The notes under the pieces were generated by a model that saw only the letters and a program-made list of their open reading frames with translations, made no database searches and was not told where the DNA came from. A DNA stretch of 16,028 bases from Spirochaetaceae bacterium (GTDB lineage: Bacteria; Spirochaetota; Spirochaetia; Treponematales; Breznakiellaceae): positions 1-16,028 of the forward strand of contig JAISQV010000018.1 of assembly GCA_031273985.1 (NCBI GenBank), read 5' to 3'. This document shows positions 1 through 5,835 of this stretch, in pieces. Positions within the stretch are counted from its first letter, which is position 1. Each line of letters opens with the position of its first letter. A program made the position numbers and the translations under genes.

Positions 1-342
1 GGGCAGTACGCCCGGGAAGCTTTCATCAACCTGGGGAACTGGGACGCAGTCTCGGCGAAGCTCAGCCTGGGGAACAATGTGACGGAGGTGCTCAACTGGG
101 TTGCCGGGGCCGGGGCCGAGGTGGGCATAGTCTACGCCACGGACGCCGCCACGACGAACCAGGTGGAGGTGATAGCGGAACTCCCCGAAGGGCTCCTGGC
201 AAATCCGGTGGTCTACCCCGTGGGCCGCCTCGCCGCGGCGGGTAGTCCCGGTGAGGCGGCGGCCTTCCTGGAATTCCTTAAATCCCCGGAGGCCCTGGCC
301 ATTTTCGGAGCCTACGGCTTTTCACCGTATCCCGGCCCGTGA
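1..342 (+). CDS. modA: Molybdate ABC transporter substrate-binding protein, C-terminal part (5' end outside window)
   Basis: The frame is open from base 1, so only the last 113 residues are present. They match the second lobe of the periplasmic ModA molybdate/tungstate-binding protein: NVTEVLNWVAGAGAEVGIVYATDA is the usual helix followed by the GIVY-TDA strand, then a PVVYPV segment, and FLEFLKSPEALAIFGAYGF is the C-terminal helix that closes ModA proteins. ModA captures the oxyanion outside the membrane and delivers it to the ModB permease. The stop (TGA 340-342) overlaps the GTG of the next gene by 4 bp, which indicates translational coupling. Any molybdate-responsive control would lie upstream of the window. 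The assignment is firm because of the modB-modC context, though molybdate and tungstate cannot be told apart from this fragment. Confidence 0.93.
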   Translation, partial: GQYAREAFINLGNWDAVSAKLSLGNNVTEVLNWVAGAGAEVGIVYATDAATTNQVEVIAELPEGLLANPVVYPVGRLAAAGSPGEAAAFLEFLKSPEALAIFGAYGFSPYPGP

Positions 343-1007
343 ACCTGTCGCCCATCTTCATTTCCCTTAAAACCGCGTCGCTCTCCATCGTGGTAACCTT
401 CTTCGTGGGGCTTATGGCGGCGCGGTTTGTGGCGGGGCTGCGGCACGCCGGGGCAAAGATGATCCTGGACGGACTCTTTACCCTGCCCATGGTGCTTCCC
501 CCCACGGTGGCGGGATTCTTCCTCCTGATCATCTTCGGGAACCGGGGGCCGGTGGGCCGGTTTTTTCTGGAATTCTTTGCCCTGCGCATAGCCTTTTCCT
601 GGCCCGCCACAGTGCTGGCCGCAACGGTGATCTCCTTTCCGCTCATGTACCGGGCGGGCCGGGGCGCCCTGGAACAGGTGAACCCCGATCTGATCCACGC
701 GGCGCGGACCCTGGGCATGGGGGAAGGGGCCATCTTCTTCAAGGTGAGTCTCCCCACGGCCCTGCCCGGCATAGCCGCCGGCGCGGTGCTTGCCTTTGCC
801 CGGGGGCTGGGCGAATTCGGCGCCACCGCCATGATAGCCGGCAACATAGCGGGAAAGACCCGCACCCTCCCGCTGGCTATCTATTCCGCCGTGGCCGCAG
901 GCGACATGGAGAGCGCGGGAAGCCTGGTGCTGATCATCAGCCTCATCTCCTTCATCGTGGTGGCCCTGATAAACTTCCTGACCAGGCTTGAGGGGAAGTC
1001 CCCGTGA
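339..1007 (+). CDS. modB: Molybdate ABC transporter permease
   Basis: A 222-residue inner-membrane permease of normal ModB length. Hydrophobic stretches lie near residues 10-30, 45-67, 85-104, 145-157 and 192-213. Family marks are LPMVLPPTVAGF (49-60), the EAA-type cytoplasmic loop AARTLGMGEGAIFFKVSLP (121-139) that contacts the ATPase, and GEFGATAMIAGN (158-169), the signature of molybdate/sulfate-type permeases. It would form the homodimeric channel through which ModA passes molybdate. The GTG start (339) overlaps the modA stop and the gene's own stop overlaps the modC GTG. Both starts are GTG inside GTGA, so the three proteins are probably made by coupled translation from one mRNA. Confidence 0.95.
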   Translation: MNLSPIFISLKTASLSIVVTFFVGLMAARFVAGLRHAGAKMILDGLFTLPMVLPPTVAGFFLLIIFGNRGPVGRFFLEFFALRIAFSWPATVLAATVISFPLMYRAGRGALEQVNPDLIHAARTLGMGEGAIFFKVSLPTALPGIAAGAVLAFARGLGEFGATAMIAGNIAGKTRTLPLAIYSAVAAGDMESAGSLVLIISLISFIVVALINFLTRLEGKSP

Positions 1008-2122
1008 GCCTGAGGGTGGCGATCCGCAAGCGCTTTGGCCGGAGCGGCGGGACGCTGCCGGAGGGTCCCGGCCGGGGCTTTGTCCTGGAGACGGAGTTCG
1101 AGACCGGCGACGAACCGGGCTGTCTCGGCATACTCGGAGCCTCCGGCAGCGGGAAGAGCCTGACCCTCAAGTGCATAGCCGGGATAGAGAGGCCCGATGA
1201 GGGCCGTATCGAAGTAAACGGCAGGGTCCTCTTTGATTCCGCCGGGGGGATCAACCTGAAGCCCCAGGAACGCCGGGTGGGCTACCTCTTCCAGCACTAC
1301 GCCCTCTTCCCCCGGATGCGGGTGCTGGAAAACATTACCGTGGGCCTCCCCGCCTTTCGCCGGGAGGACAGGAGCAGGACCCTGGAAAGGGCCCGTGAGT
1401 GGATAGAGCGGCTGGGCCTTACGGAACTGGAAGGACGCTACCCCGCCCAGCTCTCAGGCGGCCAGCAGCAGCGCACGGCCCTGGCCCGTATGCTGATCCG
1501 GGAGCCGGAACTGATCCTTTTGGACGAGCCCTTCTCAGCCCTGGATTCGGGGCTCCGGGAGCAGATGCAGCTCCACTTTACGAAACTTTTCCACTCCCGG
1601 CGGGACATCGTCATGGTGACCCACAGCCGGGACGAGGCCTACAAGCTCTGCCATGAAATACTCGTCATCGAAGGCGGGCGGGTGCTGGGCAAGAACAAGA
1701 CGCCAGAGCTTTTCAGGAATCCCGGCGTTGTGGGCGTCGCCCGGCTTACGGGCTGCAAGAACATCTCCCCGATTCGGCAAAGCGCGGCGCGGGAAATCCT
1801 GGCCCTGGACTGGGGCCTGACCCTCCGCCTGAAGGAACCCCTGCCGCCGGGGATAAGCCATGTCGGCATACGGGCCCACGACTTTTCCCCCGTGCCCCCC
1901 GGCGGAGGGCCGGTCAACGAGGTTCCCATCGAGGTGCTGCGCCGCCTGGAGGAACCCTTCGAGGAGGTGGTGATCTTCCGGCTGGCCGGCGGGGAGACCG
2001 GGGAGCGGGGGGAACTGTGGTGGAAGTTCAGCAAGTACCTGGGCCTTTCGATTCCTGAAAAACTCTACATCCCCCCGGAGGCGCTGCTGCTCCTGAGTGA
2101 GGACATCCGGGAGCAGGGGTGA
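1004..2122 (+). CDS. modC: Molybdate ABC transporter ATP-binding protein
   Basis: 372 residues with a complete ABC ATPase: Walker A GASGSGKS (45-52), Q-loop Gln97, signature LSGGQQQR (150-157), Walker B ILLDE (171-175), D-loop ALD and H-loop His207. The C-terminal region from about residue 249 (TGCKNIS onward) is the oxyanion-binding Mop/TOBE-like extension typical of ModC, which in characterised ModC proteins mediates regulation by bound molybdate. It powers import through ModB on the cytoplasmic face. Start GTG 1004 overlaps the modB stop. Residues 10-27 form a Gly/Pro-rich insertion between the first beta strands, somewhat longer than usual. No clear intrinsic terminator follows; a T-run at about 2142-2150 lacks a stem. 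Confidence 0.95.
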   Translation: MSLRVAIRKRFGRSGGTLPEGPGRGFVLETEFETGDEPGCLGILGASGSGKSLTLKCIAGIERPDEGRIEVNGRVLFDSAGGINLKPQERRVGYLFQHYALFPRMRVLENITVGLPAFRREDRSRTLERAREWIERLGLTELEGRYPAQLSGGQQQRTALARMLIREPELILLDEPFSALDSGLREQMQLHFTKLFHSRRDIVMVTHSRDEAYKLCHEILVIEGGRVLGKNKTPELFRNPGVVGVARLTGCKNISPIRQSAAREILALDWGLTLRLKEPLPPGISHVGIRAHDFSPVPPGGGPVNEVPIEVLRRLEEPFEEVVIFRLAGGETGERGELWWKFSKYLGLSIPEKLYIPPEALLLLSEDIREQG

Positions 2123-2132
2123 CAGCGGATAC

Positions 2133-2321
2133 TTATTTTTTTTCCTTATCAGAACTAATTGTTTTAACCTGTATGGTTCTGGCGCCGGTTCCGCCACTTG
2201 GCGGGACGAAAGCCCTGGGAACACTTTCCATCCCCTTTTCAGGAATGGGCTGATAACTGTCCCCAACTAAAGACCGGCAATTTTTACGAAGCGCGGTAGT
2301 TTCTTCGTTGTCCTGGCTCAT
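2133..2321 (-). CDS. Small hypothetical protein (62 aa), possible
   Basis: Not recognised. The frame reads MSQDNEETTALRKNC, is hydrophilic, and ends in a lysine-rich tail. ATG at 2321 was chosen because AAGGAAG lies 6 nt upstream; a longer version from 2375 has a poorly placed SD. Its stop is 10 bp from the modC stop, so the genes would converge. Composition falls from GC-rich modC towards the AT-rich TA island here. No domain, signal peptide or membrane segment is visible. It may be a chance frame in the divergent promoter region of the TA operon. Confidence 0.3.
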   Translation of the reverse strand: MSQDNEETTALRKNCRSLVGDSYQPIPEKGMESVPRAFVPPSGGTGARTIQVKTISSDKEKK

Positions 2322-2377
2322 TTCATGCTTCCTTTCGTTCAAAATTTTGTCCGTTTCATCAGTTATGCGCAACATCC

Positions 2378-2429
2378 TTAAAAATTTTTTAAATCCTGTG
2401 TTGACAAATGAAAGACAATCATGTATTAT
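2378..2429 (+). promoter_or_regulatory. Strong sigma70-type promoter of the TA operon with AT-rich upstream element
   Basis: TTGACA (2401-2406) and TATTAT (2424-2429) are separated by exactly 17 bp. An A/T tract (TTAAAAATTTTTTAA, 2378-2392) sits at about -58 to -44, the usual place of an UP element. The predicted start is near 2436, giving a leader of about 16 nt. AAGAGGT (2437-2443) is the ribosome binding site, 8 nt before ATG 2452. Confidence 0.75.
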
Positions 2430-2447
2430 TTCCTACAAGAGGTAATA
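2424..2447. promoter_or_regulatory. Candidate autoregulatory operator (imperfect inverted repeat)
   Basis: Left arm TATTATTTCCT (2424-2434) and right arm AAGAGGTAATA (2437-2447) are inverted around AC, with 8 of 11 positions paired. The dyad covers the -10 box, the predicted start site and the SD. Phd/YefM antitoxins normally repress their own operon by binding such dyads over the promoter. Binding by this antitoxin is inferred. Confidence 0.4.
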
Positions 2448-2451
2448 AGGC

Positions 2452-2739
2452 ATGAAATTTATTTCTGTAAGAGATTTTAGGACATCCTCCGCAAATATTT
2501 GGAAAACATTACCTGAAGAACAAGAGATGGTAATAACCAATAACGGAAAACCCGTTGCCTTATTAACTCCTTTAAGTGACAAGACTTTGGAAAACACCCT
2601 TTCTACAATAAGACAAGTAAAGGCCATAAATGCCGTTAAATTAATACAGCAAGAATCTTTGAGAAAAGGTATGAATAAAACAACAATGGAAGAAATAGAT
2701 GAAGAAATAAAAAGAATTAGAAAACAATCAAAAAAATGA
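2452..2739 (+). CDS. Phd/YefM-family antitoxin
   Basis: 95 residues. The N-terminus MKFISVRDFRTSSANIWKTL, then VITNNGKPVALLTPL (about 27-41), is the Phd/YefM fold: an SVRDFR strand-helix, a hydrophobic core, and the ITNNGKPVA turn. This part dimerises, binds DNA and autorepresses. The C-terminal half is Lys/Glu-rich and helical, ending in IDEEIKRIRKQSKK, consistent with the toxin-neutralising tail. It is AT-rich with AAA/ATA codon preference, unlike the flanking genes, which suggests horizontal acquisition. Its stop overlaps the toxin ATG (ATGA 2736-2739). Family assignment is confident; which PIN subtype it neutralises follows from adjacency. Confidence 0.85.
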   Translation: MKFISVRDFRTSSANIWKTLPEEQEMVITNNGKPVALLTPLSDKTLENTLSTIRQVKAINAVKLIQQESLRKGMNKTTMEEIDEEIKRIRKQSKK

Positions 2740-3122
2740 AAATCGTATTAGATACGAATATAATTATTTCTGCCTTTATAAATCCGAAGGGTATTCCTGG
2801 AGAAATATTATCTTTGGTATTAACCAAAAAAATAACAGTATGTTATGATAATAACATACTGTCAGAATATACAGAAATTTTGAAAAAATCAAAATTTAAT
2901 TTTGACACTGTTTTAGTGGATGATTTTCTAAATTTTATAAAGGAAAGCGGGGAATATATAATTGCTGAACCGCAAAAAATAAAATTTGAGGATAAAGACG
3001 ATAAGGCCTTTTATGACGTGTATAAGAGCAGTGGTGCAGATTATATTATAACAGGAAACAAGAGGCACTTTCCACAAGAAAAACATATAATAAACCCAAG
3101 AGAATATAAAGAAATAATGTAA
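2736..3122 (+). CDS. PIN-domain toxin (TIGR00305/COG1569-type putative RNase)
   Basis: 128 residues forming a complete PIN domain: strand 1 IVLDTNIIISAF with Asp6, Glu44 in ILSEY, the acidic cluster DKDDKAFYD (Asp86, Asp89) and the final strand ADYIITGNKRHF. These residues coordinate Mg/Mn for endoribonuclease cleavage in VapC-like toxins. The last acidic position reads Asn108 (TGNKRHF), which I recall as common in this subfamily. It is translated by 4-bp overlap with its antitoxin. The gene is strongly AT-rich. The RNA target cannot be predicted. An intact active site suggests a functional toxin. Confidence 0.87.
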   Translation: MKIVLDTNIIISAFINPKGIPGEILSLVLTKKITVCYDNNILSEYTEILKKSKFNFDTVLVDDFLNFIKESGEYIIAEPQKIKFEDKDDKAFYDVYKSSGADYIITGNKRHFPQEKHIINPREYKEIM

Positions 3123-3193
3123 TAAAGGGACACTGCGCATGGCAGGGGACAGATTGGGAGGAGCCCGGACTTCACACAAAAAGGTCGTTTTAT

Positions 3194-3370
3194 TCACAGT
3201 TTAATTGCAGACTCTGTATCAGCGCCCCATGCCTTTAGCCCCATCGAAGTTACCGGCCCGGATTCCCCCGGATACGCCCCCTCCAAAAACTCCCCGGGGG
3301 CCTTTTTTCCCCGATTTCTGCCCTCAACTGAAAAATCCAACTTGCCGGGTGAAAAATACTTGACAAAAAT
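3194..3370 (-). pseudogene. Open frame without a start, protein-like (possible gene remnant)
   Basis: The minus strand between a TAG (3371-3373) and a TGA (3194-3196) is open for 58 codons and reads like protein, for example KLDFSVEGRNRGKK and ESGPVTSMGLKAWG. There is no convincing start codon or SD at its head; the only in-frame ATG is late. It fills most of the space between the TA operon and the DksA-like gene. I do not recognise the family. It may be the C-terminal end of a gene truncated when the TA island arrived, or chance. Confidence 0.2.
3276..3308 (+). terminator. Possible intrinsic terminator
   Basis: GCCCCC (3276-3281) can pair with GGGGGC (3296-3301), leaving a 14-nt loop, and is followed by CTTTTTT (3302-3308). 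The stem is only 6 bp and the loop large. It lies about 155 bp after the toxin stop on the same strand, so it could end the TA transcript. Confidence 0.35.
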
Positions 3371-3404
3371 CTACGTGTACGGCAATGTACGGCGACTTAC
3401 GCCG
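3360..3404 (+). promoter_or_regulatory. Candidate promoter/control region of the DksA-like gene
   Basis: A perfect -35 TTGACA lies at 3360-3365, but the -10 at 17 bp (CAATGT, 3383-3388) is poor, as expected of an activator-dependent promoter. TGTACGGC occurs twice (3376-3383 and 3386-3393), exactly 10 bp apart, one helical turn. An inverted CGGCG/CGCCG pair follows (3390-3394, 3400-3404). The protein that would bind is unknown. Confidence 0.3.
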
Positions 3405-3485
3405 GTCTCAACCAACCGGGTATTGAAGCACCAGGGGACAAACCGGCCTCCGGGACCATAATCCCGGTACTATGAAGGGGGGCAC

Positions 3486-3842
3486 ATGGAGCAAGCATTG
3501 TTGGCAAAGATGAAACAATCCCTGACGGATCTCAAGGAAGAAATTATCTCGAACCTCATTGTGAGCAATGAGGATTTCAAGAAGATTGTACAGGGTATGG
3601 ATCCAAAGGACTTTGCCGATGTAGCCTCCGATGACATAGACCGGAAGATGATAGAGGCCATCGGCGCCCAGGACCTGAAGCGGCTCAAGGCCATAGACGC
3701 GGCCCTGACCCGGATTCAACAGGGAAAGTACGGACTCTGCCTGAAGTGCGGAAAGCGCATCCCCCAGGACCGCCTGGAGGCCATACCCTACGCCCTCATG
3801 TGCATTGAGTGTAAGACCGCCGACGAGCGGAGAAACCGCTAG
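3486..3842 (+). CDS. DksA/TraR-family zinc-finger protein
   Basis: 118 residues. An N-terminal helical, charged region (about 1-75) would form the coiled-coil arm. It is followed by YGLCLKCGKRIPQDRLEAIP and a C-terminal CIEC, so the zinc site is Cys85-x2-Cys88-x17-Cys106-x2-Cys109, the classic DksA C4 finger. Family members insert the coiled coil into the RNA polymerase secondary channel and modulate transcription initiation, often with ppGpp. The acidic arm tip of E. coli DksA is not clearly conserved, so this may be one of the shorter TraR/DksA-like proteins rather than true DksA. AAGGGGGG precedes ATG 3486. It converges on rpiA with 26 bp between the stops. Confidence 0.88.
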   Translation: MEQALLAKMKQSLTDLKEEIISNLIVSNEDFKKIVQGMDPKDFADVASDDIDRKMIEAIGAQDLKRLKAIDAALTRIQQGKYGLCLKCGKRIPQDRLEAIPYALMCIECKTADERRNR

Positions 3843-3868
3843 AAGTTTGCCGCGCCTCGCCCAGCCCC

Positions 3869-4570
3869 TCAGGGGCGTTCCTCCACGGTTCCGTCGGTCC
3901 GGGCTATGAACACCAGGGGCCGGAGCCGGGTGAAGAAGCCGTTTTCCACCACTCCGGGGATGTTGTTGAGTTCCCCCTCCAGGAATTCCGGGGACGGGGG
4001 CTCCGGAAAGCGGGCGTCCAGGATGAGGTTCCCGTGCTCCGTGATAACCGGGCCGGCCTTGCGGACCGCCTCCCGGAGGCTCACCTCCGCGCCCAGGGCT
4101 TCCAGGCGGGCCTTCACCGTGAGCCGGGCCTCCTCCACCACCTCCACAGGCACGGGAAAGCCCGGCCCCAGGCGGCTGCGGCACTTTGATTCATCCACCA
4201 CCACGGCCCACGCGGCGGAGGCGTAGGCGGTGATCTTTTCCAGGAGAAGGGCGCCGCCGCCGCCCTTGACGCAGCGGTTCTCCCCGTCAACCTCGTCGGC
4301 CCCGTCTATGGTAAGGTCCAGCCGCCCCCCTATGGCCTTCGCGTTGAGGGTGTAAAGGGGTATACCCAGGTTTTCGCACTCCATGGCGGTGCCCTGGCTG
4401 GTGGCCACGGCGCATATATCCCTGAGCCGCCCCTGGGCAAGGAGCGCCCCCACCCGCCGCACCGCATGAATGGCGGTAGACCCCGTGCCGAGGCCCAGCT
4501 TCATCCCGCTGGTTACGAGCCGGTCCACCGCCGCAAAGGCGGCCCGCTCCTTCAACGCTGCCTGTTCCAT
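3869..4570 (-). CDS. rpiA: Ribose-5-phosphate isomerase A
   Basis: 233 residues, close to the usual 220-230. It interconverts ribose-5-phosphate and ribulose-5-phosphate in the non-oxidative pentose phosphate pathway, in the cytosol. All signature motifs are present in order: GLGTGST phosphate loop (26-32), DGADE (89-93), KGGGGALLLEK (102-112, with Glu112 corresponding to the catalytic base), TEHGNLILD (177-185) and the C-terminal NNIPGVVENGFF. The start at 4570 is supported by GGAGGG 4 nt upstream. It is monocistronic as far as the window shows and converges on the DksA-like gene. A short GCCCCT/AGGGGC palindrome (3864-3876) overlaps its stop. Confidence 0.96.
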   Translation of the reverse strand: MEQAALKERAAFAAVDRLVTSGMKLGLGTGSTAIHAVRRVGALLAQGRLRDICAVATSQGTAMECENLGIPLYTLNAKAIGGRLDLTIDGADEVDGENRCVKGGGGALLLEKITAYASAAWAVVVDESKCRSRLGPGFPVPVEVVEEARLTVKARLEALGAEVSLREAVRKAGPVITEHGNLILDARFPEPPSPEFLEGELNNIPGVVENGFFTRLRPLVFIARTDGTVEERP

Positions 4571-4677
4571 AGTGCCCTCCGCCTGACGCCCCTCTGTTAT
4601 AGATTCTTAAAGGCCGAACTTCAAGCTGCCGCAGGGGGATAAGTGAGGAGGGCTCCCCCACGTGAGCGGGTTCTTCC

Positions 4678-4819
4678 GCTACCCCCGCAACGCCTCCTCC
4701 CTCTTCCCGCGCAAGGGATAGGAGGGGTGCCCGAAGGGCAGACCCGGCGCTTTGCGCCGGGGCCGGAGCGAAGCGGAGCCCCGGATAGCCCGGTCCCCGG
4801 CGGAGCCGGGGATGCGCCC
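4678..4819 (+). repeat. Dispersed intergenic hairpin element, copy A
   Basis: The core element runs from GCGCAAGGGAT (4709-4719) to ATGCGCCC (4812-4819). Inside are hairpin CCCGGCGC-TTT-GCGCCGGG and the conserved block TAGCCCGGTCCCCGG, whose CCCCGGC pairs with GCCGGGG across GGA. Immediately upstream lies GCTACCCCCGCAACGCC (4678-4694), a shorter version of a module also present at 15589-15621. The ends and inner block recur at 7336-7436 (inverted) and 10949-11044. Confidence 0.8.
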
Positions 4820-4928
4820 AACCTGAACATTGCTGATCCCTTAACTTGTTGACAGTGGGAAGCTTCCCCCTCCCCATGATTCCGCTTTGGAGGCGGGATT
4901 ATCGGAAGAGACTACCATTCCCCTGCGA

Positions 4929-4963
4929 TTAGCTGTATCATGGCTGCATATAGTATGGATACA
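4929..4963 (+). promoter_or_regulatory. Candidate promoter and operator of the SDR-ALDH operon
   Basis: TATAGT (4949-4954) is a good -10; the -35 region is weak (TTAGCT 4929-4934, spacing too short). Arms TGTATC (4934-4939) and GATACA (4958-4963) are inverted around the -10, as in a repressor site. The predicted start near 4961 leaves a leader of about 11 nt with no SD before ATG 4972. Confidence 0.35.
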
Positions 4964-4971
4964 CTTTACAT

Positions 4972-5835
4972 ATGAAAGATATACGGAACAAACTGGTGCT
5001 GATAACCGGCGGGGCTTCGGGTATAGGGCGGCTTCTGGGGCTTGATTTTGCCCGGCGGGGCGCCAGGGTTATTGTGTGGGACTTGAACGGCGCGGCGATA
5101 AAGAAGCTGGAAGGCGAGGCGGCGCTGCAGGGGCTCTCCATTAAGGGGATGGTCTGTGATATTGCGGGGCGGGAAGAGGTCTACGAGCAGGCGGAACGGC
5201 TTACCGGCGAGTACGGGCCCCTGGACATACTGGTGAACAATGCGGGTATTGTTACCGGCCTGCCGCTGCTGGAGACGCCGGACGAGAAGATCATCCGCAC
5301 GATCAGTATCAATGCCCTGGCCCATTTCTGGACGGTGAAGGCATTCCTCCCCGGAATGCTGGAGCGTGATTCCGGCCATCTGGTAACGGTTACTTCCGCC
5401 GCGGGGCTGATAGGCGTCGCGGGTCTTTCGGACTACTCGGCCAGCAAATTCGGCGCCTTCGGCTTCCACGAATCCCTGCGTATGGAGCTCCGCCGCCGGA
5501 AGAGCCGGATCAGGACCACCGTCGTGTGCCCCTACTTCATCGACACGGGGCTCTTTCAGGGGGTAAAGACGAAGTTCCCCCTGCTGCTGCCCATTCTGAA
5601 ACCGGAAAAGGTTGCCGCGGCCATCACGAAGGCGGTGATTCATGACCGGCAGCGGCTGATAATGCCCCCCCTGGTCAGGATGGTTTTTCTGCTGCGCCTG
5701 TTCCCCGTGGGCCTGTTCGACGCCGTTTCGGACTTTTTGGGGGTGCATCACGCCATGGACGGTTTTACCGGCAGGAAGGCCCTCCGCCCTAGCCCCGGAA
5801 AACCGGGGGTGGAACTGTTGAGAAAGGCTGAATGA
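4972..5835 (+). CDS. Short-chain dehydrogenase/reductase (HSD17B11/RDH10-like classical SDR)
   Basis: 287 residues: an NAD(P)-dependent oxidoreductase with Rossmann motif TGGASGIG (12-19), Asp37 after the second strand (favours NAD(H)), NNAG (89-92), and the catalytic set Asn114, Ser142, Tyr155, Lys159 (YSASK). The segment after residue 190 is hydrophobic (FPLLLPILKP, MVFLLRLFPVGLFDAV), resembling membrane-associated SDRs of the 17-beta-HSD11/retinol dehydrogenase type that act on lipophilic alcohols. The substrate itself is not determinable. ATG 4972 places the Rossmann motif at the normal distance although no SD is seen. The stop overlaps the ATG of the aldehyde dehydrogenase (ATGA 5832-5835), so alcohol-to-aldehyde-to-acid oxidation by the pair is a reasonable inference. 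Confidence 0.9.
   Translation: MKDIRNKLVLITGGASGIGRLLGLDFARRGARVIVWDLNGAAIKKLEGEAALQGLSIKGMVCDIAGREEVYEQAERLTGEYGPLDILVNNAGIVTGLPLLETPDEKIIRTISINALAHFWTVKAFLPGMLERDSGHLVTVTSAAGLIGVAGLSDYSASKFGAFGFHESLRMELRRRKSRIRTTVVCPYFIDTGLFQGVKTKFPLLLPILKPEKVAAAITKAVIHDRQRLIMPPLVRMVFLLRLFPVGLFDAVSDFLGVHHAMDGFTGRKALRPSPGKPGVELLRKAE

Larger units (their letters stand above)
3123..3485. other. Intergenic region between TA operon and DksA-like gene
   Basis: 363 bp with no ordinary complete gene. It holds the cryptic minus-strand frame at 3194-3370, a terminator-like hairpin at 3276-3308, and a probable promoter region at 3360-3404. Composition returns from AT-rich to GC-rich around 3230. Confidence 0.6.
4571..4971. 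other. Intergenic region upstream of rpiA and of the SDR gene
   Basis: 401 bp between divergent genes with no credible coding frame. It contains dispersed repeat copy A with its GCTACCCCC leader (4678-4819) and the SDR promoter region (4929-4963). A TTGACA at 4849-4854 has no acceptable -10 at 16-18 bp. Confidence 0.6.

Noticed and set aside
278..865. Long minus-strand frame opposite modB (195 aa)
   Set aside because: Arg/Pro/Ser-rich shadow of a GC-rich gene with clear family motifs on the plus strand; no SD.
3864..3876. GCCCCT/AGGGGC palindrome at the rpiA stop as a terminator
   Set aside because: A one-base loop, a short stem and no U-tract; too weak to call separately.
4643..4852. Small frames on both strands in the region of repeat copy A
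   Set aside because: They are produced by GC-rich inverted repeats; no SD, no conservation signal.
4849..4854. TTGACA as the -35 of the SDR gene
   Set aside because: No acceptable -10 at 15-19 bp downstream, and it lies over 110 bp before the start codon.
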